This document shows, in pieces, positions 22,793 to 35,930 of a stretch of 64,000 nt of DNA (positions are counted from its first letter, which is position 1; every line of letters begins with the position of its first letter). Both the position numbers and the translations under genes were made by a program. Source of the DNA: Nageia nagi (taxonomy: Eukaryota; Pinophyta); NCBI GenBank assembly GCA_050084985.1, contig JBITNC010000001.1, positions 154,070,001 to 154,134,000 of the forward strand. Reading direction: 5' to 3'. The notes beneath the pieces are model-generated. The model searched no databases. It was not told the origin of the DNA and saw only the letters and a list, made by a program, of their open reading frames with translations.

Positions 22793-24261
22793 TGATGATG
22801 ATCATAATGGGACCTCCCTTGGTCCTTTGAGCTCAACTTGGAGGAGTTTTCTAAACCTTTCTCTTTTGTTGGGTGTTTATTTTGGTCCCTTTCTCCCTCT
22901 TTTTCATTCATTTCCCATTATTGAAATGTGTTTATTATTATAAGGAATCATATTAAAGCTAAGATGAATCAAATTTTGAAGGTTTGAAGTCCTCATTCCG
23001 AAGTAATCACTAGCTAGTTTCTTTTAGATCGATTTGCAGAGTCTAGCCGATCTTCAACATATTAGTTGACTCGTAGCTGCTTCATAGTCCACTGATTTGC
23101 CTAACAATAGTAACCTACATTTAAATATATCATTTGATATATAGTAGATAAATTAGTCCCCATAGATCAGTCCTCATCATATCAATCTCTCCATCAACCA
23201 TGCTTGAGGGTATTGGTTGGCTCTATTTTAGGGTTTGAGTCCTTTAGTTAGGCTTAGCTCATTTTATATGTATTTTTGGTCCTATAACTAGGTGGAAGCA
23301 ATCCATTGCCAACATTTTGACTTTTGGTTTATAATGATATTATTTTACTTTTAGCACTATTATAATTCTTTTTAATTTTCTTTGGGTACCATTGTGATCA
23401 ATTGGTTGGCTAGTTGATCAATCCATCGATTGGTACTGCTAACTGGTCTACAGTGTACTAGTTAGGATCAGAGCATGCAAATATGTATTGTACATGATGG
23501 GATTTTGTAATGGGAGCCTCTAGAGCTTGTATCCCACTTTTGTTATGCTTTATCATAGGACTTGTTTTTTGTTTGCATCCTAGCTAGGACTGTTCATTTT
23601 GTTTGTTTTCCACTTGTGCATTAGTAAAAATTTCATCCTTGGATGGGAGTGCCTTATCATATCTTGTGAAGGGTGTAATTTTGTATTTTATATCCATTTA
23701 ATTACATATCACTAGTTAATTAATCTTGTATTCTTAATGACATGAGCCTAGGATTGAGTCAGGCACATGGATATCACTACCACAGTGTCACCTACACTTG
23801 GAGGTCATTTCGAAGGTGGGGTACTTGAGTTGATCCCTTAAACATCTCATCCCCTTAGATATTGAGACTTCACCCTTAAATACTTTACTAGATCAATCCT
23901 TAGGAAAACTAATCAAGAGGTCAATTTACCATAAAATTAATAATCATTAATCAAGATAATAGCCAAATTGAACAAGAAGAAATTAGATCAAGATAAATCA
24001 CCATTTCTATCTTAATCTTCATCTCATAATAATCATATAGGCATTGTCATCATATCATATAGGGTGTTTGTGCATTAGCTTTTGCATACACTTAAAAGAA
24101 AAAAAAGATAAAAATAAATAAAAAATATTTAGGCTTGGTGTTTATTTTCTATCTTGTTTGGCACCTTTGGGATATTTAGATTAGCAACAACATTATTATT
24201 TCCATTTGTTCCTTTCTTTTTAAGGTTGATTAATCCTTGAAAATTAGATAGGCAGCCTTAT
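22793..24261. other. Leader of element E
   Basis: No gene is seen between the 5' LTR and the gag region. Short open stretches exist, but none shows homology I recognise. Confidence 0.5.
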
Positions 24262-26276
24262 GTGAACCTGATAGCTACTCATAGATCCAATCAACTAGAG
24301 CAAAATCAAGAGCAATATCAACATCAAAAGCCACCATATCAACCCCTTTTTTCTAGGCCAATCACCCCTGAATATCATGTTTCAATCACCTCTCATCATT
24401 ATTTCCATATTTCTCATCATTACCCTCATCCTTCTCATCATTCTTCTCCTCATTACACTATGCCTCTTGGTTACCATTTGGCTAGTGAAATCAAGTCTCA
24501 TCCCTTTTTTCAAAATCTCCCTCTAGCTATCAAAAATCAATTTGTTGATAATCCCTTCGTTCAAGAGACTTTGTCTAGACTTTTTTAATAATCACCCTTC
24601 AACAACATCATAATCAAATCATTCCCCCATATTATCATCTTCAAAATATGATTTATCATTATGATCCTTCTATTTTGATCCCCAACCGTCTTTTGTCAAC
24701 ACCTCACCACTTGTTGTAATGAATCAAATCACATCTCAACCTTTCTAATAAATGATATCACAAGGAGCCCTAATCATATCCTTGTCATCAAATGTTTCCC
24801 CTCATGTGTCAAGTGCACAACACATTAACCCTAATCATGGACTAATATTTCATCATCACATTCAAAAAGCTAGGCCTCTTAGTCCACCAAACCAATTGTT
24901 GTACAATCTAATCCTTTGATGGCATCCCATGGCTTGGGATATATCATAATATCCCTATCTAGTTGAGAGTCCCACATAAAAAGCAAAATCAATCAACTCA
25001 AGTTGCCAATGTTTGTCAAATAAACACTTCCCATCAAGCAAACCAACATGACCCACATCAAAATAAAATCCAAGGCAGCTTTCAACTAATGGATTCTCAA
25101 GGTATCATGAATCAAGCTTATCAAAGTGTAATTCAACCTCCTCCCCTTCATCATGTGCATCAACCATCATATCAAAGTTAAGGATACATTGATCAAATAG
25201 CTCATCTATAAATTTAAGCATATATGCCACAAATTTAATTTGTTTCGAATCTAACTTGGAACTAACTATGGAAAAAACATATGCAATAAGGCTATCCATA
25301 ACCAACTTATCAAGCTCAAAGCATGGAAACTCAAAAACTTCCAACAATTCATGATGATATCTTGAAGAGGTTACAAGATATGGATTTAAGGATCATTAAA
25401 GCAAAAACAACTTATCTTATCAATTGATTATTAATGAACCTATCAATCCCATGGTTCTAATCAAGCAATTTCCCTACAAGTTTGAAGTTCCTCAAATAGC
25501 AAAGTTAAAAGGGAAAGAAGATCCAAGAGAGCACTTGAGGCACTTCAAATATTCCTACTATATTATAAGTAATGATGATATCCTCATGCTTAGGATATTT
25601 CCCATAACTTTAGCAGGCCAAGCTTTGGATTGGTACAACTTGCCCCAATATAGCATTTATTCTTTTGAGCAACTTACAAATCTATTATTGGACTATTTTT
25701 CCATCAACATAAGGAAAATATCATATATCTTCAATTTAACAAGAATATCACAATATGATGATGATTCTATCACCAATTATGTGGCTAGATGGAGAGCCAT
25801 TGTAATAGAGTTTTTCATATATCTTGCCACAAGAGGAGCTTGTCAAGTTTTTTTACAAGAGTTGTAACAAATCAATATCCTCTATCTTACAAATCCAAAA
25901 ACACAAATATTTTGAGGAAACATTATCCCAAAAAAATCTCATTGAGGAAGTTAAGCTCCAATTAGGAAAAATCAAATTACGCAAGAAGAATCAATATCAA
26001 AATCAAAAGCATAATGATAACCATCAAGCATATCAAAAGCAACCATCAAGTTAACCTTTATACGAAGTTAATCAAGAATATTTGGATCAACCAATCATGT
26101 GTGAGCAAGAGAAACCCAAAAACCCAAGGCAAAGAAGAAATTTTTCTCCTTTAGAGGAGTGTTTATCAGATATCCTACCAAAATTATTGCAAGCAAATCT
26201 TTTATCATTTTCCCTTATCAAAGAGAATCTAGGATCCTCAACAATACCTTGGTGCAAAGAAAATGATTTTTTTTAG
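24262..26276 (+). pseudogene. Element E gag (Ty3-type)
   Basis: The N-terminal part (24262-24588) is Pro/His/Ser-rich, with runs such as HISHHYPHPSHHSSPHY. The core capsid domain is 25424-25867: FEVPQIAKLKGKEDPREHLR, then LAGQALDWYNLPQYSIYSFE with the conserved A-x-x-W-Y, then LTRISQYDDDSITNYVARWR. This is the Retrotrans_gag pattern. A frameshift near 25850 moves the frame to 25824-26054 (MPQEELVKFFYKSC onward). After a stop, 26082-26276 reads RRNFSPLEECLSDILPKLLQ, matching the conserved segment C-terminal of gag in large Ty3 elements. At least one frameshift and several stops disrupt the ORF. Nothing past this point looks like pol. Confidence 0.82.
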
Positions 26277-27403
26277 TATCATAGGTAAAGTGGACACAAC
26301 AACAATGGGTGCATGTGATTGAAGCATGAAATCTAAGATCTTATTAACAATGGTCAAGTATCAACAAGGGCACCAATTGAATTGCTTAATCAAAATTTGG
26401 CATCACTTGCATTTATCATCAAGCATGTCTCATAATCTTATCATCTTAGGAGTTGATACTAGATCCTACTCCTCCTTTACGATCATCCAATAGTGGAGAC
26501 TTCAAGGTAGGAAAATAGTCACTCATCTCCCATAACCATCATGGTCTTCTTTTCATTATCCCTTATCAATAGCACTTGCCTTGTCTCCTCCTTGTGTGGT
26601 GTGCATCTTCATCATACTATCATTTTATCAGGTCATTATTATTTATCATCTTGTGCCATCCCCTATCACCTTATCTTTGCCATCATTGTCCCCTCATCAT
26701 TATCTTTGCACCACTTTCATCAAGTGTGCCTCTAATATTAGCATGCCAATCATGTCATTATAAGCACATATCTTTAAGGTTCATTTGACTCGACATCATT
26801 ATCACTTCCCATGGGCCTCATTCCTAATGAGGATGTAACCACTTGGATCACAATCATCTATTGAGTTGCTTTAAATCATTCCTTCAGGATTAATCATAGA
26901 TTGTTGACTATCATGGTTTCTAAGAGAAACATAGTATTATGGAGCAAGTGATAATGGCTTTGAGATGGAAGAATATTTTCCCTCGCTTCATCATCACCAA
27001 TCAATCATTGAGCAAATATATTTTCACCATGATCAAGCATCAAGTCAAATTATTTATCATTTTATCATATATTTTATCAAGATTGAATCAATATCATATC
27101 ATATCTTGAGTTGTTAACCATATGTTTATCAATTATCAATGGGAAATTTACTAATGACTTGATGATGCTTAGTTGATATCACCATGTTTTCCTTGAAAAA
27201 GACTTATGATATAACTATCTTGAGTCATAGGCAATATCGCATTGACACTTTAGCATATCATAAATATATCATATATCATGACCTTTGATCATCTACTACT
27301 TGATCATTTCTATCTTGTTTTTGATTTAAAATGGGGCAAATACATCTTTTCTTGAGATATCCTTTGCTTTCCATTCAGCATGGGGAAAAGTTATCTTGTA
27401 GCT
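26277..27403. other. Element E internal region after gag
   Basis: Rich in TCATCA/ATCATC phrases, with no conserved pol motif in either strand. Short frames such as 26541-26788 are low-complexity Ser/His/Leu readings and are not called. Confidence 0.5.
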
Positions 27404-27892
27404 TGAAGGATTTGAACTAGATCTAAACAAATCCTTTAGGACCTTAGACTAGGAAACTCAAGTGTACACAAGATAACACAATCACTCAAGATAACACATC
27501 AATATAATGTGGTTCCTCCCTCCTTGGGAGTACATCCACAACTAGTTCTCTTATTCTCAAATCTATGTCTCTCTTACAACTATTCTCTAGCTCTCTCCTA
27601 CACAACCAAGTAGAGTAATTTTACTCAAAACTTAGATATCTTTACAAGAGGAGAGGCCCTCTATTTATAGGTTGAGAGCACCTCCCTAACTTTCCTTTAA
27701 CCCAAGGGTAAGGTTAGGGTTACATTAAATGTATCACCAAACTTCAACCTACCAACTAACTCCTTTGGTAAAGTCAAAGTCTACATATTAAAGAATTCTA
27801 TTAATCACTTAAGGTATCTACATACCCTTAAGTGATTAATTGAATTTACAAGGAGTCTAGATATTCACAATATTTCATTACAAATTCTAACA
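27404..27892 (-). repeat. 3' LTR of copia B
   Basis: 489 bp; minus-strand start TGTTAGAATTTGTAATG, preceded by the polypurine tract TTAAGGGGGAG (plus 27893-27903). TATA box at 27663-27669 (plus ATTTATA); U3 inverted repeat at 27801-27839. Confidence 0.97.
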
Positions 27893-28606
27893 CTCCCCCT
27901 TAATGCAATATTGGGATAGAGCGTAGAAGAGAGAAGAGAGAGAGTAAGAGAGAGTTCTCCTCCATAGAGATACAAGTGGAGATGAGAACTTTTACATATT
28001 TTGAGAATCTTTTTGAGAACTAGTATGAGACTCACTACATTACCATTTGACAAAAAAATGGTTTACAATACAATCATTAACCACAACTGGTTTCACTGTA
28101 CATAGTAGTCGATCAACTTTAAGCTGACATGTGAGTCTCCATGAGCTTGCTTTCACAAGGTGAGTAACCTGCATTTCTAAAGAATATCCTGCATGCTACA
28201 AGCAACTCATGAACAAAATCAGTTAGATGCATCATATATTCAAATAAGAGAATTAAATAATGCCATCTTATAAATAACTGATCAATGGTGCACTATAAGC
28301 CATCACGGAGATGCCAAGCCATTACTCATAGTCACCTGTTGTATATAGACATGTGTTGATTTTAAATAGATCATAAAAAATTGTACAACGAGTTTCTCAT
28401 GCAGAGCAAACTCACCACGGAGGTATAGAATGTACAACAAGTTTGTCACGCAGAGCAAACTTACCACTGAGGTATAAAATAATCAACACTCTATAACAAT
28501 AATTGTACAACAAGTTTGTCACGTAGAGCAAACTTACCACGGAGGTCTAGAATGTACAATCAAAAAAGGGCCTCTTAGAGGTGAAGTTGTCATCACTAAC
28601 AAAAGT

Positions 28607-29297
28607 TTAAACTTCACTCCCCCTTGAGGGCAACTTCACCAACCCGAGAGAATCCCTAAGCTTGCAGAAGTGAGCTTCAGGAAGGGGCTTGGTGAACAAA
28701 TCAGCGGAGTTGTCAGTAGATGGACAATACTGCAAGTGTATGATGTCATCTAGAACCTTCTCCCTGATAAAATGAGCTTGGATTTCTACATGTTTGGTTC
28801 GCTGATGGAACACAGGATTCTTAGCCAAAGAGATAGCCGATTAATTGTCTGACGAAATAAGAGATGGGCCATTTTGCGTATACCCAATTTCATTCAGAAG
28901 ATGTCTTAGCCAAATAGCTTCTTGGGTGGCAACAGACATGGCTCGATATTCGGCTTCGGTGGTAGAAAGAGTCACAGTAGGTTGCTTCTTGGAAGCCCAA
29001 GAGATAGCACCTGAACCAATGCTAAACACATATGCAGAGGTTGATTTTCTGTCATCTATATCTCCCCCATAATCAGAATCTGAGAACCCTGAGAGAATAA
29101 TTGAGGGCACTTTGGAATACTTAAGAGCAAGATCCTTTGTCCCTGCGACATACCTCAAGATTTGCTTAACAACATTGAGGTGTTCAACATATGGTTTTTG
29201 CATGAATCGTGCCATCAGATTCACTGCAAAGGCAATATCAGGATGATAGATAGTCAGATACAGAAGACTACCAATTAATTATCTATAAGCTGTAGCA
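28607..29297 (-). pseudogene. Copia B RT end and RNase H
   Basis: Minus strand. 28841-29224 gives MNLMARFMQKPYVEHLNVVK, the end of the RT connection, then the RNase H catalytic segments GFSDSDYGGDIDDRKSTSAY and TLSTTEAEYRAM, and ends ...SSDN at a TAA. In the same frame 28607-28828 continues LAKNPVFHQRTKHVEIQAHF, ADLFTKPLPEAHF and LPSRGSEV. The TAA at 28838-28840 replaces the Gln expected in the DNQSA motif, and another TAA near 29280 precedes LIGSLL where Gln is also expected. Otherwise this RNase H is well preserved. RNase H would remove the RNA strand during cDNA synthesis. Confidence 0.93.
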
Positions 29298-30098
29298 TCA
29301 GCCAACTGAGAATCTGAGCTCAGTGATACAATCTTTGTGTTGGTATACTTGCATCCCAAGATAGTAATGCAATAGACCTAGATCAGTCATTTCAAATGTT
29401 GCCTTGAGTTTGGAGATGCACTCTTGGATGATTTCAATATTATTGCCTGTTATGAGAAGATCATCCACATAAAGGAGAATGATGACCACGTCTTTTCCTT
29501 GATTGAGTACATATAGATCTGAATCTGAGAAGCACTTGGAAAAACCAATATCTGCAAAGAATCCTGAAATTTTCTTGTACCATGCTCTAGGTGCTTGCTT
29601 AAGTCCATACAAAGACTTCTTTAGCTTACACACAAGAGTCTCTTTTCCTTCTGGAATAAATCCTTCTGGTTGATTCATGTAGATTTCAACATCCAAGTCA
29701 CCATTGAAAAATGCACTTTTGACATCAAGTTGAAAAGCTTTCCATCCTTGAGCTGCAAAAAGAGCAAGAATTATTCTGATAGTAGGCATCTTGGCTACAA
29801 GAGCAAAGGTTTCCTCATAATCAATACCATATTTCTGAGCGAATCCTTTGGCTACTAACCTTGCCTTGTATTTTTCAATTTTTCCATCAGAATTGTACTT
29901 GACCTTGTATATCCATTTATTGCCAATCACATTTTTCTCATTGGGATAAGGAACCAAATCCCAAGTTTCATTTTTCATGAGAGCCTCATACTCAACTTTC
30001 ATAGCTTCCATCCAACACTCTTGCTTGGAAGCTTCTTTGAAGGTTGATGGCTCTTGCATATTATCAATTTTGGCAAATAAGGATTTATTCAAGGTCAT
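29298..30098 (-). pseudogene. Copia B reverse transcriptase
   Basis: 266 codons from MTLNKSLFAKIDN. It contains ECWMEAMKVEYEALMKNETW, NKWIYKVKYNSDGKIEKYKA, RLVAKGFAQKYGIDYEETFA (residues about 60-100), the first catalytic Asp in QLDVKSAFFNGDL, LKKSLYGLKQAPRAWYKKI, and intact YVDD at 29460-29471 followed by DLGLLHYYLGMQVYQHKDC. After HKDC the frame is lost: about 100 nt present in elements A and C (YFSQSKYILDILQKF... region) is deleted near 29322-29330, giving a wrong tail ELRFSVG and a stop. The start shown is the first Met after the upstream in-frame TAG stops, so the true frame is continuous with the gag-integrase ORF. Confidence 0.94.
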
Positions 30099-30164
30099 AC
30101 TTCTTATAATTCTCTATGCTGGAGAATTTTGCTCTTGTGGTGACTTCTCTACATGCTCATCCAA

Positions 30165-32432
30165 CTAGTTAGGTGCAGGCGAAGAATCATCTGTATCAGA
30201 CACTTCAGCATGAGAGGTCGTATCCTCAGAAAGTTCATTGAACTTAACATCCCTAGAAACAAAGACTATTTTATGGGATGAAGAGTAGAGCCTGTAACCT
30301 CTATGTTGATTATCATACCCCACAAAGATGCATTTTTCTGATCGTTTATCTAGCTTCTTTCTTTTCTCTGAGGTAATGAAGGCAAATGCATCACAACCGA
30401 AGACCCTGAAGTGTGAGAGGTTAGGTTTCTTTCTTGTCCATGCTTCATATGGAGTTTTACCTTCAACTGCCTTAGTAGGACACCTATTTAGGGTGTGAAT
30501 AGCAGTGTGAACAGCTTCTCCCCATAAGAAACTAGGAAGGTTACCCAACATGCATCTTGCCATTTCCATAATGGTGCGATTCTTCCTTTCAGCAACTCCA
30601 TTTTGCTGAGGGGTGTAAGGGATTGTGAATTGTCGCTTAATCCGGTGTTTAACATAATAGTCGTTAAACTCATTGCTATTATATTCACCCCCATTATCAG
30701 ATCTTAGCATTTTGATCTTAAAATCAGTTTGATTTTCAACAAGTGCCTTGAAGTCTTGAAACCTATCAAAAGTTTGATCCTTGTGCTCAAGTAGATAACC
30801 AAATGTCATCCTACTGAAGTCATCAATGAAGGTCAGAACATAAGAAGCTCCACCTAGTGACTTAGTCTGAAAAGGACCCATCAAATCTGAATGCACAAGC
30901 TGAAGAGGACAAGTAGCTCGAGTTGCCTTATCTTTTTCAAACTTTTGCCTATGCATCTTTCCTAGAATGCACCTTTCACAAAGACCAATTGTGGGTGAAA
31001 TATTAGGTAAACCTTCCACAAGTGCTTGAGTTTTCATATCTTGAATACTCTTGTGGTTAAGGTGTCCTAATCGTTGATGCCAAAGATTACCTTTTGAACA
31101 AACATTTGCAGCAAGACAAATCTTTGAAGGTACTTGATCCACAATATAAAGGTCATTCTTTACTGATCCTTTCAACAAAGTGGCAAGTCCTTTCTTAACA
31201 CACCAAGAGTGTGAGGTAAACTCAAATGAGCATCCTTTCCTTGTAATTTGAATCACGGAGATGAGATTCATCCTTAGTTTAGGCACATAAAAGACATTAT
31301 CAAGAGTCTTTCCATGAATCTTCACACTCCCTATTCCGTGAACATCAAGGACTGTATTATCACCTATCACAACTGCATCCTTTTTGTACTTATGAAAGTT
31401 TTCAAACTTATCCTTTTCATAACACATGTGATTAGTGCATCCTAAATCAACAATCCAATCATTTGAAATAGTTTGAGTCATTGAGTAGTAGGCAACATTA
31501 GCAGTATGCTTGTTCTTCTTTCTATTATTGAAAGTTCTCACATTTGCATTTCCCTTTCCTTTTTGAGCAAATTTCTTTTTGCGACAATCATACTCTTTGT
31601 ACCCAAAGATGCCACAGAAGTTACAATTCCCATCAAACTTTTCCTGAGGTGTTGGCTTGCTTGATCCTGCTTTATCATTCCTGTGCCTGTAGTTGCCATG
31701 ATTGTTGTTGTTGTTGCCCTTTTTGTCATACTTCCTGAAGGTAGATGAGGACTTGTTGTCTTTGAATTTGTAATGTTTGAACTTTTTCTTGAAAGGAGTT
31801 TTGATTGCTCCTAGAGCAATGCTATGGTCCTTTGGAGAAAGGTTCAACATTTTCTTGTTCAAAGTTTCCTCATGCTTTAGAAGAAGTCTAGAAAGGTTAT
31901 CAAGTGAGATGACATCTTCTTCATCATCGAGCCTTGTTTCCATAACCATGACAAAGTTGCTGAACTTTGTAGTAAGGCTTTGAAGAATGATGAAGACCAT
32001 GAACTCACCATTGATCCAGTTGCACCCACAACCAACCAGTTGTGTCCTGAGGTCAATGATTTTATTTAAGTAGATGGAGGCACTTTCATCTTCACTTTGT
32101 CGATACTGCAACAACTTTTGTAGAATGGTAAACCTCCTTGAAAATTTGGACCCAAGGTAAATTTTCTTTAACCTATCCCAAGCTTTTTTTGCTGAAGTTG
32201 ATGAAGAAATCATGAGAAGGACATCATCTGAAATTGCACGGTAAATCATAGAAGTTGCTAACTCATTCTTTGAGTTGTATACTTCAAGAGCCTTCTCATC
32301 GGTAGGAGCAACCATGTCTTCACTAACTGTCTGCCATAGCTTTCTTGCTTGTAACTCGGCTTTCATATGAGGTTCCCATATTCCAAAGTTGGAACCATCG
32401 AGTATGTGCTTGGGAACGAAGGTTTCAACCAT
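30165..32432 (-). pseudogene. Copia B gag-protease-integrase ORF
   Basis: Start chosen at MVETFVPKHILDGSNFGIW (32430-32432), conserved in A and C; 28 further upstream codons are open but hydrophobic and not conserved. 755 codons. Gag (UBN2/copia type) covers about residues 1-240. The zinc knuckle CNFCGIFGYKEYDC (31584-31626) has Tyr in place of His. Protease has WIVDLG (DLG at 31440-31448) where DSG is expected. Integrase: zinc-binding LWHQRLGHLNHKS and LCERCILGKMH; DDE residues in HSDLMGP, RSDNGGEYN and NGVAERKN; GKTPYEAW and VFGCDAFAF close the core. It ends with TAG after DDSSPAPN, and a second in-frame TAG follows 17 codons later before MTLNKS of the RT. Confidence 0.95.
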
Positions 32433-35427
32433 TGCTACAAAAACAAATAAATATGCAATAAGAATGTAAACTTTTACAATTTTTCCATCTATACATATAA
32501 AACATCTAATAAGCAAACATGTCCCACATGTGTAAACTCATTAACCATGATCCATAGAAGGATAAAGTTGGGGTTGTTTTCTTGTATAGAATTAGGCCTT
32601 CACCTGGATGCCCGCAAGGTGGAGCCCAGGTACTACCAGTCCTCAACCAGTTCACCTTGGTTAGTGATATACTCTCACAAGGAGAAGTACCTACTATTTT
32701 CCAAGGATCCGATGTATCTTGGACCGGCCATTTTAATTATCTTGATTAAGGGTTTCAGTTTTCCTCCTAGGTTATCAGGATAATCCCTGAATGGACGTGC
32801 GGACATGTGGTATCACTACACACATGCCTGTCCACCTAATAGAGTTATGTCCAATCCAACAGAGGTCTTAGGGGCAATTAAGATGAACTTACCACCACTC
32901 GGTTCTTCGGACTAAAAGGGCTCCAGTCTGCCCTGTCCTCACCTCATGGCTCCCCAAACAAGTCATGTTATGGAAAATACGTGCGGATGTATTCATTTTA
33001 GGGGTTACTTTTCAAATTTTTGCGTATTGCAAGTATAAGCAAATGTGCAAAAAATATAAAGTAAAGTGAAAAATACTCCATCCACACGAACTTGTAACCT
33101 TAAGAGGCCAAAAATTGAGTCCAATGGGTTTTGTTCTAACCCCTAAAGGACTTTTACATTGTTCATATTTTCTCAATTTATTCAAGCACTTAATGAATTA
33201 AACAAAGAACTAAGTCCTACTTAGTATTTAATTCATAACATGCATTGTATCATGACTTAAAAATTTAAGTAAGCATGCATCATGCATTAAAAATTTAAGT
33301 CCTAAGCATGTTTTATTCTTCATGCATCATAAGTCTAGCATGCAACATCTAGATAAAATTTAAGTAAAAAATTTATACTAATTCCCCCCTTTTTACTTAA
33401 AGTTTTATCCCTTTTTACTATGCTTAGAGATTGCATATGCACTTAAATTAAACATGCAATGTGGAGTAGAATATTAGAAATAGTCTAAGTACTCCTAAGT
33501 GCATTTAATGGGAGCAATGGACTTGTAAGCAAGGAAGTAAAAAAGGCCTAAGAAGAATAAGTGTGCAAGTTGTAATAGGAGACCCATACCCCAATTTTTA
33601 ATGCTGCTCCAACTTGAAGCATTAAAAAAATACTCCTAAGTCAATAAACAATTAAATGAAGTTTAAAATATGAGTCCCCCCCTATTTTTTGAAAAAATCA
33701 AATCAAAGTAAATATGTAGTGGGTAAAAAATGAAGGCTCAACAACTAAAGTTGACAAAAAAAATGGGAAGGGGCCAAGTGGAAGCCTCAGGGTGGTGGAG
33801 AAGCTAGGCAGGGGTGGCAGGAGAGACCAGAGGGTGGAGGAGGGTGGCAGAAGGAGTCCAAGGTGGTGGAGGGCATTGGAGGCACATGGGGCGGCTATTG
33901 ACCACCTAAGGTACGATGATTGCAGGGCATAAAATAGGGTCTGCACCATGCATCTTGGCAAACATGTTGGAGGACCCGTGTAATGCTCCGTAGTGTGCAT
34001 ATGCGGCATGCATCGCAGTCCAGGAAACTGGGTCTGAATCATGCGGTCAAACTACTGCTGGTGTTTGTTGCATTTGGCGTAACAGTGTCATTGCCTATCG
34101 AGGAAAGCCATGTCTTTGGTAGCCTACAGGACTACTGCCACGAGAAGATGTCTCGTTCAGTCATACAGTCAAAAAATTTGCAGTCGTGCGGATCCTGCGA
34201 TCATTTCAGTCCATGAAATGGTGTCTGCAGCATCATGGAGAAACAACTCACGTGGATAGTCAGCGAGCACTGTAGTCTGCGATCAGTGCAGGCGAGGAAA
34301 TGCAGCAGAGGACGGGGAGGTGGAGGCGGTCAGGCGGAGCAAGTCGGGCTGCAGCTATGGGAGGAGGAGGCATTTCACACGAGGCGCATGCGTGGGAGGA
34401 GCGTGGTGCGGCGGAGCCGCCAGGGGCCGCGCGAGCCTTTATTCGACCCCCCCAATTATTAACACGATTTTAATTTATCTAATGACCCCCCCTAAATTTA
34501 ATTTGGATTGGAAATAAATTTAAAACACAATAAATTTAAACGATTTATTGAACGTGATAATAGATATATAATTTTTGTAATTATTTTAAACAAAAAAATA
34601 AATTGCCCTCCACATTAAAAAAAGATAGATATTGTTTAATTACAAAAACTATATATATATATTTTTGATTGAAATGAATAGATATATAATTTTGTTTTGA
34701 TTCTTTTAAACAAAGTTAAAAACAAAATAAGAAATAGATTTTAAATAAAAATAAATAAAATATATATATATAGATATATCTATTTTATTGAGCATTGGAA
34801 CATATTATTGTGCCCCCAAAAAAAATTTGTCCTCCTTTTATTTTTGGAAATGTTGATGCCTTTTGCTTAGGATCATATCAATAACTCACTAATGATAGTA
34901 TATGTGAGAAATTTTATAATAATACATTACTACTAACATGAAAAAAAATGTTAGTACTAATATTGCAATTTTGCATCATATATTGGTATTTAATCAAATA
35001 ATTGAACCAACACATACTTTTAAGTTCAACATAATATGAACAACAAATTACCATTGTTGTATACTAACCCTTTTTAAAGAACTATAGCAATTTAAAATTG
35101 CAAGTAACATAGAGGATTAGTAAAAAAAATTGCAACTTGTTAATCATAACTTTAAAAAAAGGACTAACACTTAGCAAATAAGGTGTTAGTAGCATTATGT
35201 AATAATCAAAATCAATGACCAAATGAGGAGAATCTTTATACCTGCTCTTTAAAATTTACCTCACCAATGGGGGTGAAAGATGAGGAGTGAAGAAGGATGA
35301 ACCTCCAAGATGTAGCTTCCACACCAAAAGAAGAGCTTCCACAACAAGGAGAGCTTCTACACCAAGAAGGATTTGATTCCACAACAAGGAGAATGTCTAC
35401 ACCTAGAAGAAGAGCTTCCACAACAAG
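32433..35427. other. 3-kb leader of copia B
   Basis: The region from primer site to gag is about ten times longer than a typical copia leader. 32550-33000 is conserved with A and C. 33660-34450 is GC-rich and unlike the rest of the window, pyrimidine-rich in the element sense, and holds a plus-strand open frame at 33983-34216 with a hydrophobic stretch (VKLLLVFVAFGVTVSL). 34460-35230 is AT-rich. No gene is called. Confidence 0.8.
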
Positions 35428-35439
35428 GCTCTGATACCA
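35428..35439 (-). promoter_or_regulatory. Primer binding site of copia B
   Basis: Minus-strand TGGTATCAGAGC, an exact match to the 3' end complement of initiator Met tRNA, two bases after the 5' LTR. Confidence 0.96.
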
Positions 35440-35441
35440 AT

Positions 35442-35930
35442 TGAAGGATTTGAACTAGATCTAAACAAATCCTTTAGGACCTTAGACTAGGAAACTCAAG
35501 TGTACACAAGATAACACAATCACTCAAGATAACACATCAATATAATGTGGTTCCTCCCTCCTTGGGAGTACATCCACAACTAGTTCTCTTATTCTCAAAT
35601 CTATGTCTCTCTTACTACTATTCTCTAGCTCTCTCCTACACAACCAAGTAGAGTAATTTTACTCAAAACTTAGATATCTTTACAAGAGGAGAGGCCCTCT
35701 ATTTATAGGTTGAGAGCACCTCCCTAACTTTCCTTTAACCCAAGGGTAAGGTTAGGGTTACATTAAATGTATCACCAAACTTCAACCTACCAACTAACTC
35801 CTTTGGTTAAGTCAAAGTCTACATATTAAAGAATTCTATTAATCACTTAAGGTATCTACATACCCTTAAGTGATTAATTGAATTTACAAGGAGTCTAGAT
35901 ATTCACAATATTTCATTACAAATTCTAACA
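35442..35930 (-). repeat. 5' LTR of copia B
   Basis: 489 bp, the promoter copy. TATA box in the minus-strand CCTATAAATAGAGG (plus ATTTATA at 35701-35707); U3 inverted repeat at 35839-35877. Two differences from the 3' LTR. Confidence 0.97.

Larger units (their letters stand above)
27404..35930 (-). mobile_element. Copia element B, full length and recent
   Basis: 8527 bp, flanked by a perfect duplication tagct (27399-27403, 35931-35935). The 489-bp LTRs (27404-27892 and 35442-35930) differ at only two positions that I can find (CTTACAACT/CTTACTACT and TGGTAAAG/TGGTTAAG), so the insertion is young relative to A and C. It has an exact primer site, a polypurine tract, a 3-kb leader and a gag-protease-integrase-RT-RNase H coding order, the copia order. 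The coding region carries several disabling changes (see separate entries). It inserted into a 42-bp tandem array of element E. Confidence 0.97.

Noticed and set aside
26541-26788. Three overlapping Ser/Leu/His-rich open frames in element E
   Set aside because: Low-complexity TCATCA-rich DNA that is open in several frames at once; no conserved motif.
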